DNA of 39,717 bases, taken from the NCBI RefSeq assembly GCF_000415985.1, contig NZ_KE356561.1:3169862-3209578 (forward strand), given 5' to 3'. Position 1 is the first letter of the stretch; each line of letters opens with the position of its first letter. The stretch is from Haloquadratum walsbyi J07HQW2. Its GTDB lineage: Archaea; Halobacteriota; Halobacteria; Halobacteriales; Haloferacaceae. Made by a program: the position numbers and the translations under genes. A model generated the notes under the pieces. It saw only the letters and a list, made by a program, of their open reading frames with translations, searched no databases and was not told the origin of the DNA. Positions 17,702 through 26,148 of this stretch are shown here, one piece after another.

Positions 17702-18541
17702 GTGTCTCGGAGTAGTACCGCGGCGGTCGGAGTTGCACTGCTCTTACTCGTCGCTGGGTGTGGTAGTATTGGGTCTGAAGACACCACGCCGGTGACAGAT
17801 TCACCAACAGCAACAGGTGACTCAACACCCACGGCGACCAGTAATACCACAGTACCGCTCACAGATGTCGAGTTCCCTGATGGATTCTCACGGTCGGATA
17901 TCGACGGTGCCACAGCACGTGAGCATTCAATCACATATCTTAGGACCGAAGAAGTCTCAGGTGTTGCTCTCGAGCGATTCCGTCCTGGAGCATACGCTGA
18001 CTACCAGTATGAGGCGAGCAATACGCGGGCTCGGTTCCGACTTGATGTGCACAACGGGTATTCGGACGTCACAGAACGCGATGTGTACGTCGAATCGGCT
18101 GTTCGGCATAGTCGTAGCGGTCGCAATGGACTGGTCGATTTTGAATCAAGCAACGGCTCAATAGAGGAAACTCGCTTTCGTGCAGCTGACTCGATGTGGG
18201 CAGTGGTCTCTCGGATCCTTACTGTTGGTGAGCTTCGAGCAGTCGAAGTGACCGGACAGGGCGGGGACCGCCGCATTCGATATACCATCGTTGATGTCGC
18301 AGTTCGCAACCCGACCGATATTCGTGGATATCTGACCGTCGATACCGACGGGGTCATTCGGGATGCACACCTTCTGTACACACAAGGAGCTGAACCAAAG
18401 CGGTTCCAATATACTGTAACGTCTCGCTCGGAAAGAGCCGTTGCGCCGCCCGCGTGGCTTCCTGCCGCCAAAGTAGAGAGCCGTCAAGAGACACCTATCA
18501 ATACTTCAGCGTTCGTTTTCGTCCCACCGATATCGTCTTAA
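17702..18541 (+). CDS. Haloarchaeal lipoprotein (DUF7537-like)
   Basis: The 279-residue protein has a signal peptide and the lipobox LLLVAGC (Cys20). A threonine-rich linker (TTPVTDSPTATGDSTPTATSN type) places the folded domain away from the membrane. The mature domain contains LERFRPGAYADYQYEASN and a C-terminal DIRGYLTVDTDGVIRDAHLLY. This is the pattern of an abundant haloarchaeal lipoprotein family in which a LolA-like beta sheet is predicted. Function is unknown. The start is GTG at 17702; nearby ATGs are out of frame. It follows the coiled-coil gene by 133 nt and may be separately transcribed. Confidence 0.65.
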   Translation: MSRSSTAAVGVALLLLVAGCGSIGSEDTTPVTDSPTATGDSTPTATSNTTVPLTDVEFPDGFSRSDIDGATAREHSITYLRTEEVSGVALERFRPGAYADYQYEASNTRARFRLDVHNGYSDVTERDVYVESAVRHSRSGRNGLVDFESSNGSIEETRFRAADSMWAVVSRILTVGELRAVEVTGQGGDRRIRYTIVDVAVRNPTDIRGYLTVDTDGVIRDAHLLYTQGAEPKRFQYTVTSRSERAVAPPAWLPAAKVESRQETPINTSAFVFVPPISS

Positions 18542-18861
18542 TCTTCTAGCTTTCCTCACCGGAATTTCCCTAACGACAGAGTTTATGACTACTGTCTTTC
18601 CAATCAAAAAGACCGATCAAGAGGGCAGCTCCGAGGGTAAAATCTATGCTAAATCACGATAAGAGCGTATCTGAAAATTGAGTAAACCACTTGAATATTT
18701 ACGTTGGGAATGAATCTGATTTATGATTGAGAGGATATTATAATAATTTTCGTCAGGTTGAGATACTCCACGATCGACTCAGTGGTATCATTATAGACCG
18801 ACGAGAGCCCCGGACAATGTTTCTTCTATCATCTAGACCTTACCTCCCAATAACATACATA
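18542..18861. other. Intergenic, no gene seen
   Basis: AT-rich sequence. An in-frame extension of the following dehydrogenase ORF back to 18727 is not conserved in character (aromatic and basic residues) and is better read as leader sequence. Confidence 0.5.
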
Positions 18862-19626
18862 ATGACGATGAGTATTATTGAGGATATTAGCGGTAAGGTC
18901 GCAATCGTCACTGGCGCATCCTCTGGGATTGGCGAAGCGACGGCAAGGTTACTCGCAAATGAAGGAGTTCGTGTTGTGCTTGCTGCCCGTCGTGAAGACG
19001 AGCTTGAGGATCTAGCAGCCCAGATCGAGTTAGACGGCGGAGATAGTCTTGTTGTACCTACAGATGTGACCGACGATGCAGATATTCAACAGTTGGTTGA
19101 TCAGACAGTCGATGCCTTTGGGCAGGTTGATATTCTCATCAACAATGCTGGTGTAATGCTTCTTGAGGAAGTCCAAGATGCTGATACCGATAATTTCCAG
19201 CAGATGGTCGATGTGAATCTGAGCGGCTTAATGAAGCTCACTCACGCGGTTCTCCCGATCATGCAAGAACACGGCAGCGGTCACATTATTAATATTTCTT
19301 CGGTGGCTGGTCGCAAGTCCTTCCCTGGATCAAGTGTATACAGTGCAACAAAGTTCGGTGTTAACGGATTCTCTGAAGGTCTTAGACAGGAAGTCACCGG
19401 TGAAGGAGATATCCGAGTGACGCTCATCGAACCAGGATTCGTCGATACGGAACTCGACGATCACATTCCTGATGAAGAACGGAAACAACAAACAAAAGAA
19501 GTGCATGAGACAATGGACTCACTCACCTCTGAAGATATTGCCCGATCAATTACATACGCTGTGGGTCAACCCGCCCGCGTCGACGTCAACGAGTTACTAA
19601 TTAGACCAACGCAACAAGAATTGTAG
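18862..19626 (+). CDS. Short-chain dehydrogenase/reductase
   Basis: The 254-residue classical SDR carries the cofactor motif TGASSGIG near residue 17. Next come NNAG and the NISS segment with the catalytic serine. YSATK has the catalytic Tyr and Lys, and EPGFVDTEL follows. The fold is a single Rossmann domain using NAD(P)H. An Arg pair (AARRED) after beta-2 favours NADP. The substrate is not predictable; short haloarchaeal SDRs of this length are often annotated as serine dehydrogenase-like or clavaldehyde-type. The start is ATG 18862 or 18868. It is probably monocistronic. Confidence 0.9.
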   Translation: MTMSIIEDISGKVAIVTGASSGIGEATARLLANEGVRVVLAARREDELEDLAAQIELDGGDSLVVPTDVTDDADIQQLVDQTVDAFGQVDILINNAGVMLLEEVQDADTDNFQQMVDVNLSGLMKLTHAVLPIMQEHGSGHIINISSVAGRKSFPGSSVYSATKFGVNGFSEGLRQEVTGEGDIRVTLIEPGFVDTELDDHIPDEERKQQTKEVHETMDSLTSEDIARSITYAVGQPARVDVNELLIRPTQQEL

Positions 19627-19840
19627 TGTGCCCGCGTGGCATATATTCCATATAAGTAACCTTGTATCGTGTATCGAATACCGAATCTGAGGGCTCGATA
19701 CAGATACAATTCTTGAGATAATCGGACGTTATATGACACATATCGACGATGGTCTCAACTTCAGGATTCTAGCTGTACTCAGCCTGTGAAGTGGTTTCAT
19801 ACGGCGTCAACTATTATTAATTCTAACTCATTAGCTAATT

Positions 19841-20251
19841 ATGGGGATTCTGGTCGCGGTTAGCGATGATGGTCAATTCGAGACAGTGCTAAATGTGGCA
19901 GTACAACTAGCCGATGGTCTTGATGAAGAATTGTATGTATCTCATATAACAGAAACCGAGAGTGCATCTGGGGATGAGCGAGACTTTCGTGATGACATCC
20001 GTGAGTTCCTTGAGGAAACGACCATCCCTATTGATATTGGACTTGACCATCTCAGTCGAAGTGGACTCCGCTCAGGGACAGAAGTCGGTAAACAATTGGT
20101 TGAAATTGCAGAAAGTGACGATATTGACCATATTGTGATTGGACATCGATCAAAAGGTCGCCTAACCACAGCTCGTGAGGGACACACTGGATTCGTCGTC
20201 GCCGATGAGGCAGCAGTTCCAGTGACGATTGTCCCCGAAGCGGTCAACTAA
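19841..20251 (+). CDS. Universal stress protein (UspA family)
   Basis: The 136-residue single-domain protein starts MGILVAVSDDGQF, the beta-1 strand of the Usp fold. It ends with the nucleotide-binding loop GHRSKGRLTTAREGHTGFV, close to the G-x2-G-x9-G(S/T) pattern, with VPVTIVP as the last strand. It is therefore an ATP-binding type Usp, likely dimeric and cytosolic. A TATA-like stretch at about 19809-19820 sits at leaderless distance from the ATG. Confidence 0.85.
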   Translation: MGILVAVSDDGQFETVLNVAVQLADGLDEELYVSHITETESASGDERDFRDDIREFLEETTIPIDIGLDHLSRSGLRSGTEVGKQLVEIAESDDIDHIVIGHRSKGRLTTAREGHTGFVVADEAAVPVTIVPEAVN

Positions 20252-20606
20252 CACCTCTGTTGATAAACTCATATATGTTCATCTGACAGTATAGGTTCCC
20301 AGCATGTTATAATATTGATATGAGATTTGATCACCGGACTTCGTTGACGTTTATGAAACCCGTTTTTAATTTTGATGTATTAAATCAACTATATCAAATC
20401 ATTCGTAAGATCGAGAACTCTACGGTATCTTTAGACAATGGTAAAACGAAATCCAATGGCTAGCCGCGGGAGGAACTCAAACTGGGGAATCATATGTATC
20501 AGACACGTACAATCGACAGACAATATTTATACAATGTCATCAATATCAACTCTAACTGCTAAGACATGTATATGACCATTATCCCAATATCACCCCTCAT
20601 AATATC
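20252..20606. other. Upstream region of the envelope locus
   Basis: No ORF is supported. AT-rich, with two TATA-like stretches: CAATATTTATAC near 20521 and CATGTATATGAC near 20566. The nearer one would give a very short leader for the lipoprotein at 20607. I see no clear operator. Confidence 0.4.
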
Positions 20607-21395
20607 ATGAAGCGACGTATGCTGATCCGAACGGTTGTCGGAACTATTGCTATCGGGAGTACAGCAGGTTGTATTCGTCTCTTCCAATCTGATCAGTCAC
20701 CACCTCCGCGCAAATCAAATGTTATCGGTGATATCAGTGTCATGAGCGACGCCGAAGCACTCGAAGTGACAACCGCTCCAGCGGAGTCACAGTGGGTGAT
20801 GACTCGACAAGAAATCGATACTGCGTCTTCACAGACTCAGGCTCAGGCTCAGGCTCAGATCGATAATACTGATACGCATATTGACTGGGATCAACTCTCC
20901 ATTACCGAGGTTGATTCGAGTCTGGACTCAGTATCCCCAATCGGTACAGCCGAAGCAGCAAAGGGAAGAGGTGCAACTGGAAGAGGGCGCGGTGGGTTCT
21001 CATCTGCACCACGCACATCAAATGGTCGTGCGTGGTACGGTGGCGGCGCATATGCAGCTACCTGGTACAATGATCACGATGATGATGTCTCTCGTGTTCC
21101 AGTGACAATTGACACGCTCGGGATTGGATTCATTGGTGATAATGATACATTCACTGAACGATCGCCTGGACCTGGACCAATCAACTGGGAAACAACATAC
21201 GATGACCCAGCGAGAGAAGTGCGAGCTGATCTCGGTCCACGCCGTGGATGGTACCGAGTTGGTGCAGAAGTCAATGCTGAACTCGCCGAGGGGGGAACCC
21301 GGTCTCTTGGGTGGGAGAGTATCGACTTCCGTGTTCAATCCGATGGCAGTGAAGAAGAAATAACGAAAACGTGGAAGGTCTCACCTCGAATATAG
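20607..21395 (+). CDS. Secreted lipoprotein, first gene of the SpeE-like locus
   Basis: 262 residues. The N-terminus MKRRMLIRTVVGTIAIGSTAGC combines a twin-arginine-like signal with a lipobox, with Cys22 as the lipid anchor. A low-complexity QAQAQAQ tract follows, encoded by a tandem hexamer GCTCAG repeated about four times. A glycine/arginine-rich linker (GRGATGRGRGG, near residue 125) leads to a C-terminal beta-rich domain with AWYGGGAYAATWYND and DLGPRRGWYRVGAEV. I do not recognise the domain. Position, 118-127 nt before the membrane spermidine-synthase-like gene on the same strand, suggests it is an exported partner of that system. Confidence 0.7.
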   Translation: MKRRMLIRTVVGTIAIGSTAGCIRLFQSDQSPPPRKSNVIGDISVMSDAEALEVTTAPAESQWVMTRQEIDTASSQTQAQAQAQIDNTDTHIDWDQLSITEVDSSLDSVSPIGTAEAAKGRGATGRGRGGFSSAPRTSNGRAWYGGGAYAATWYNDHDDDVSRVPVTIDTLGIGFIGDNDTFTERSPGPGPINWETTYDDPAREVRADLGPRRGWYRVGAEVNAELAEGGTRSLGWESIDFRVQSDGSEEEITKTWKVSPRI

Positions 21396-21522
21396 CCGTC
21401 TGGACAATGATAACTTACACCTGTGCTAACTCCAATATTCAACTCTGATTATACTCTGTTTCTGATAGACACTCGGTTAATATGATAACCAACTCTCTTA
21501 CCCAATACAATCGTTGCAACCA

Positions 21523-23352
21523 GTGAAACGGCGCATAACCCCGTCGGCACAAACGACCCTCCATATCATCACCTTTCTTGTCGCATTCTGTAGCTTCACA
21601 TACGAACTTGCATATTCAGAACTTCTAACCATAATGTATGGCGGGACAGTAACTCAGTATGGATTAACAATTGGTATCTTTTTTTCATCTCTTGGAGTTG
21701 GGTCATACATTGCCAAGCAGTTCGATGAGACCCGTCCTGAGAATGTATTCCGTACTGAACTTTATTTAGCAGCAACAGCTCCCATTGGTTTGTTATTTAT
21801 TATCTGGGTCAATACAGCTGCAGTGCCGCAGTTGCTCCCAGAAACACTGCTTGCATTGCTAGCCCGCCTACCAGTAGTCGGGATTGGGGTCTTATCTGGC
21901 TTCGAACTCCCGCTGCTGCTTGCACTTGTCAACGACCTAGACTCACCGGCGTTATCGTCACGAGTGCGGCGAATTACGAACGGTGCTGACCGAGTGATCA
22001 ACATGGCTGTCGGACCATTCTTCCATACGTCCAGCTCAAGCAGTGAGTATAATACGTACTCGACAGTTCTCGCGATGGATTATCTTGGGGGACTCATCAG
22101 TGCCCTGATCTATGTTTTTCTTCTGTATCCGAGCGTCGGGCTTATTATCTCTATTTTCGCTTTAGCGCTCATAAACGTCGTTGCAGCCCTTTTGTTTATT
22201 TGTCGATTTAGCTCCCGACCATGGGGGATCCTCGCCTTAGATGATCGTGATATCGTCACAAACGAACGAACTGTACTGGTTGTTGTCACGCTTATGCTCA
22301 CAGCGACGCTTGGTGGAGCTGTTGTATCACACCAGACGGTTGATGACACACTGACAGAGTATTATCTTGAGGGAAATATTGAACAAGAGTACCCGCCTGA
22401 AACGGTCGATGCTGAGATTACGACACAGTTCACCACCCAATATCAACACGTTGTACAGTATAATCGCACTTGGACGGGAAGTAGCGCGAACCCGCTTTTT
22501 GCTGGACAAACAGAGCGATGTCTTCGTCTCGACACAGCCATTCAGGTATGTGATAGTACAGCGCGTCCATATCACAATGGATTGGTAGATGTTCCCCTCT
22601 CAATGTATTCGAACACCACAGATACCGACGTACTTCTTGTTGGTGGTGGCGATTGGATTGCACTTGATCATCTACGTCAACACGATGTCTCTGTTGATCA
22701 TGTTGACATTGATACAGAATTCATGCAGCACGCAAAAACAAACACATTCCTTGCGGAATATCATGATAACGCCTACACATACAGATCTGCGGAAACGCAT
22801 CAAGCTGACATCTATGATTATCTGCAGCGCACAGACGCACAGTATGACGTTATTTTGCTCGATCTACCCGGTGCAAAAACCGATGACCTTCTTTCGGTTT
22901 ACTCGACACAGTTCTATCGGCTGTTGGAAGACTCACTCACCGAGAAGGGTGTTGTCGCAACGTGGGGCTATTCACGATATACATATCCATCCCATCAAAA
23001 AGCATATCTGAATACCGTTTCTCAGGCTGGATTTACACAGTATCAATCATATTACGCATATGATGATTATACTGGCGATGGGGAGACTACGCGGGGGGAG
23101 TTATTTTATCTATTTGCCCCCGATTCATCACGACCGCTAATTGCACCCGCAAACGGGACTCACTACGTCAAAAAACATCGAGATAAATATCAATCGAAAC
23201 GATGGCGCTCAACACCGACGTATCGTAGTGTTAGACCGAATACACTGTTCAATCCTAATTATGAAATCCTCATAGATACCCAGCGTGAGCCAGAACCGCT
23301 CTCAAATCGACTCAATCGACTCCAAAACATGACACTATCCGATCTCACATAA
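21523..23352 (+). CDS. Membrane-embedded spermidine-synthase-like protein
   Basis: 609 residues. The first 265 hold about seven to eight transmembrane helices (SFTYELAYSELL, GLTIGIFFSSLGVGSYIAK, GFELPLLLAL), the hallmark N-terminal half of membrane polyamine aminopropyltransferases. From about residue 365 a soluble Rossmann methyltransferase-like domain begins at LLVGGGDWIALDHL. It continues through VDHVDIDTEFM and ends with VILLDLPGAKTDD. In active SpeE enzymes these read GGGDG and D-x-x-D-P. Here Trp replaces Gly and the second Asp is Gly, so aminopropyl transfer is doubtful. The start is GTG 21523, or TTG 21514 three codons earlier. It overlaps nothing but is only 2 nt before the next gene, so translation is coupled. 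Confidence 0.8.
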   Translation: MKRRITPSAQTTLHIITFLVAFCSFTYELAYSELLTIMYGGTVTQYGLTIGIFFSSLGVGSYIAKQFDETRPENVFRTELYLAATAPIGLLFIIWVNTAAVPQLLPETLLALLARLPVVGIGVLSGFELPLLLALVNDLDSPALSSRVRRITNGADRVINMAVGPFFHTSSSSSEYNTYSTVLAMDYLGGLISALIYVFLLYPSVGLIISIFALALINVVAALLFICRFSSRPWGILALDDRDIVTNERTVLVVVTLMLTATLGGAVVSHQTVDDTLTEYYLEGNIEQEYPPETVDAEITTQFTTQYQHVVQYNRTWTGSSANPLFAGQTERCLRLDTAIQVCDSTARPYHNGLVDVPLSMYSNTTDTDVLLVGGGDWIALDHLRQHDVSVDHVDIDTEFMQHAKTNTFLAEYHDNAYTYRSAETHQADIYDYLQRTDAQYDVILLDLPGAKTDDLLSVYSTQFYRLLEDSLTEKGVVATWGYSRYTYPSHQKAYLNTVSQAGFTQYQSYYAYDDYTGDGETTRGELFYLFAPDSSRPLIAPANGTHYVKKHRDKYQSKRWRSTPTYRSVRPNTLFNPNYEILIDTQREPEPLSNRLNRLQNMTLSDLT

Positions 23353-23354
23353 CC

Positions 23355-23873
23355 ATGTCGACAAATGAACTCTATCTCATCCAGTCTGACCGTCCACGAT
23401 CATTAGACGGTATTGACGTCAAAACAACTCATGAAACAGTATTGTATGCACACCCAGCAGCATTTCACGTTGTTGGTGAATCCCATGCCGTGAGTGTGCC
23501 AGCGCTTCCGTTCTATGAACTTTTTTCATGCCGACCAACACGGACAGAGCAGACACCGAATACAGCAATCACCACCGTTGAACTTTCGCTGGATATAGAG
23601 GTGAATATTACTCATACGTTCGAAAACCACCCAAAGAGTGTCCATACAACTGTGCGAACTGAGCCACTTGCATCATTTCCAGACACAGAGTCGTTCACGA
23701 TTGTGTATAAATTCGATACAGACGCATATACAGCAATTAAATGCATCTCACAAAGCGAGTACCGAACTTATCATACATACCCTGAACATGATCTTACGGT
23801 TATTTCATATCATCAAGTTGGCTCCCCACTGAACACCGAGTCTTTGGATGCAATTGAACCAAATACACAATGA
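23355..23873 (+). CDS. DUF2617-like protein
   Basis: The 172-residue soluble protein has no signal or membrane segment. The pattern HVVGESHAVSVP, then TTVRTEPLASFPD, then DAYTAIKC and RTYHTYPEHDLTVISYHQ resembles by eye the DUF2617 family of bacteria. In those proteins a similar 'AFTA..(W/Y)HTYP...(L/V)V.T' end is seen. Function is unknown. DUF2617 genes in bacteria often lie beside membrane spermidine synthases, which matches the location here, 2 nt after one. Assignment is from memory of the pattern, not from a search. Confidence 0.55.
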   Translation: MSTNELYLIQSDRPRSLDGIDVKTTHETVLYAHPAAFHVVGESHAVSVPALPFYELFSCRPTRTEQTPNTAITTVELSLDIEVNITHTFENHPKSVHTTVRTEPLASFPDTESFTIVYKFDTDAYTAIKCISQSEYRTYHTYPEHDLTVISYHQVGSPLNTESLDAIEPNTQ

Positions 23874-23913
23874 TCGCTGACAGACACTTACTATTTATTT
23901 CAGAATACAACGG

Positions 23914-26091
23914 ATGAGCTGTCAATATACGTTTAATCCAGAACAGAAACACTCGTCACTGACAACCACGTGGTCCTGTCCACATGACTCCCATCCAGCA
24001 AATCAACATTGTCTGTTCCACATGACTCCCGAGGAACGGAGACATAACGATATTACACCACAGGATCTTCAAGCGGCGCTTATATCTGAATTAGCGGCTG
24101 AGACAAATGATAAAAAAGAGTTCATCGGGGCACATATCCCACATCTTGATCTTGACTATATTGATATTGAGACAGATAACCAGTATCCGATTGATTTTCG
24201 ACATACAACAATTGAAGATGGGATCTCGGCTGCTCACGCACGATTCGAAGAACGCGTCGACCTTCGAAATAGCACTGTTGGCGGCTTTCATTCACCAAAC
24301 TGTGCGTTTGAGGACGGATTACTCGCCTCCAAGACAGTCTTCACCGATGTAGTCACACTGTCTGATACAGATTTTAACGGTGATATGATCGATTTCGCCA
24401 ATGCGACCTTTGAGCAGTCTCTCACCTGTGAGGAAATAACAGCCTCCGTTGATGTGTCATTCAAGAATGCAGAATTCAACGGTTGCGTTTCATTTGATGG
24501 CGCATTGCTCACCGAACAGGCGAGCACAATCGATGATAATATTATTTTCGACGATGCGATCTTCCATGATACCGCGTCATTCAAGCATACTTCGTTCTAT
24601 TATACGTCGTTCCAAGACGTCAGATTTCATGACACTGCTAGCTTTAAACACGCTACAGCAAACGGTACAATTCGATTACATGGATCAAGATTTCACGCTG
24701 ATGTTGATTTTGATGAGTTACACTGTCAAGAGGACATCTCATTCAGCAATGTGATATTTGATGGAAAAGCGTCATTTAGAGGGGTATCAATTAGCGGAGG
24801 CGCAGATGTCCTTGCGGATGATCTCTCATTAACGAATGCTAGGTTCAATGATGAGGCTACGTTTGAACGTGGAACGTTTGGGTTCACGAATGCAGAAGGA
24901 GCAGAATTCAATACATGCGTAAATTTCAGACGAAGTACGTTTACTGATGATGTAGCTTTTTGTGACGTCACATTCGCCAACACCGCTGATTTTGATGAAG
25001 TCATTTTTGATGGTGATGTAGCATTCACAGACAGCACGTTCAACGGAGACGCTGTCTTCCGAGGCGCTGAATTTAATGGTGGAACAAATTATCTTGAGTC
25101 TGATGCGGTCTTTACTGACGTCATATTCAACGATGTAGCTAATTTCAGTGATACAAATATTGTCTCAATTGAATTTAGCAAAACTGAGTTTCAATCGACT
25201 GTCGACTTCACGAACGCTGAAATCACTGACACCGTTATCATTCAGACTCCAACATTCACCGACGATTCATATCTCGATTTCACCGATGCAACGATTGAGG
25301 AAGGGACAATTACCCAACCAAAACGTGGGTGGGGATATTTTGACTTTACACGGGCAACGATCGGAGACGTATCACTAACGGCGGCTGACCCGGCTGACAG
25401 ACGAGAGTTACTTGATTACTTTCGGTTTTGTGATACAACGTTTGATGCGTTTGACTTCTCACAACATCTTGAGTATCTTGACCGAAACGACTGGATTCTT
25501 CATCGGTTTGTGCAACCAGAGACTGAGTTCTCACCAGCGCTTGAATTCACGCCGGCACGTATTGAGAAAACATATTTGAAAGCAAAATCCAGTGCTTCGG
25601 CACAGAGCAATCTTAAAGCTGCTGGTGAATTTCGAGTAAAACGCCAACAGTATGCAAAACGAAAGTTCGCTCAGATTGCAACCGACTCCGCAGAGCCAAT
25701 CCGAACACGGATCAAAAACGGGCTTCGAACAATAGAGAATTCGTTTCTTGAACTCTCATGCGGGTATGGACTTCGGTTATATCGAATTACTGCCGTATTT
25801 ATTCTATTCCCATTGGTAGCTGCGATTCTCTTTGCGTTTGGAGGACCACTATTCGAAACTGGTGCCGGACAGACTTCACTGTCTCAGCTAGTGACTGACA
25901 CTGGAGGTGGCGGGACTCGTATTCTCTTGCTCAACATATATTTCTCATATATTACATTTCTTACAATCGGCTATGGTGGCATCGGTCCGCTTGGTCTTGG
26001 CGCTCGGTTCCTAGCTGCGACTCTTGTATATCTCAATGTCATTCTTGCTGGACTCTTCATTTACTCTCTAATTAAACGCAGTGAGATTTAA
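23914..26091 (+). CDS. Pentapeptide-solenoid protein fused to a two-TM potassium-channel pore
   Basis: 725 residues. The first 60 contain Cys/His (CPHDSHPANQHCLFHM), a possible metal-binding knuckle. From about 70 to 520 the chain is built of degenerate pentapeptides centred on F (FDGDVAFTDSTFNGDAVF style), predicting a large beta-helix. After a basic helical linker, the C-terminus has a helix (ITAVFILFPLVAAILFAF), a pore loop with TIGYGG at 684-689 and a last helix. That arrangement is a 2-TM ion channel with a K+ filter (TxGYG). It is likely a K+ channel gated or scaffolded by the solenoid. It lies 40 nt after the DUF2617-like gene on the same strand. Confidence 0.85.
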   Translation: MSCQYTFNPEQKHSSLTTTWSCPHDSHPANQHCLFHMTPEERRHNDITPQDLQAALISELAAETNDKKEFIGAHIPHLDLDYIDIETDNQYPIDFRHTTIEDGISAAHARFEERVDLRNSTVGGFHSPNCAFEDGLLASKTVFTDVVTLSDTDFNGDMIDFANATFEQSLTCEEITASVDVSFKNAEFNGCVSFDGALLTEQASTIDDNIIFDDAIFHDTASFKHTSFYYTSFQDVRFHDTASFKHATANGTIRLHGSRFHADVDFDELHCQEDISFSNVIFDGKASFRGVSISGGADVLADDLSLTNARFNDEATFERGTFGFTNAEGAEFNTCVNFRRSTFTDDVAFCDVTFANTADFDEVIFDGDVAFTDSTFNGDAVFRGAEFNGGTNYLESDAVFTDVIFNDVANFSDTNIVSIEFSKTEFQSTVDFTNAEITDTVIIQTPTFTDDSYLDFTDATIEEGTITQPKRGWGYFDFTRATIGDVSLTAADPADRRELLDYFRFCDTTFDAFDFSQHLEYLDRNDWILHRFVQPETEFSPALEFTPARIEKTYLKAKSSASAQSNLKAAGEFRVKRQQYAKRKFAQIATDSAEPIRTRIKNGLRTIENSFLELSCGYGLRLYRITAVFILFPLVAAILFAFGGPLFETGAGQTSLSQLVTDTGGGGTRILLLNIYFSYITFLTIGYGGIGPLGLGARFLAATLVYLNVILAGLFIYSLIKRSEI

Positions 26092-26148
26092 ACTGAGTAA
26101 CTCAGCAAAAGGGTAATACACACTCAAGCGGATACGGTGTTACACACA

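Noticed and set aside
18001-18471. 156-residue ORF antisense to the lipoprotein gene
   Set aside because: Composition is arginine/serine-rich and it lies wholly within a well-supported gene on the plus strand.
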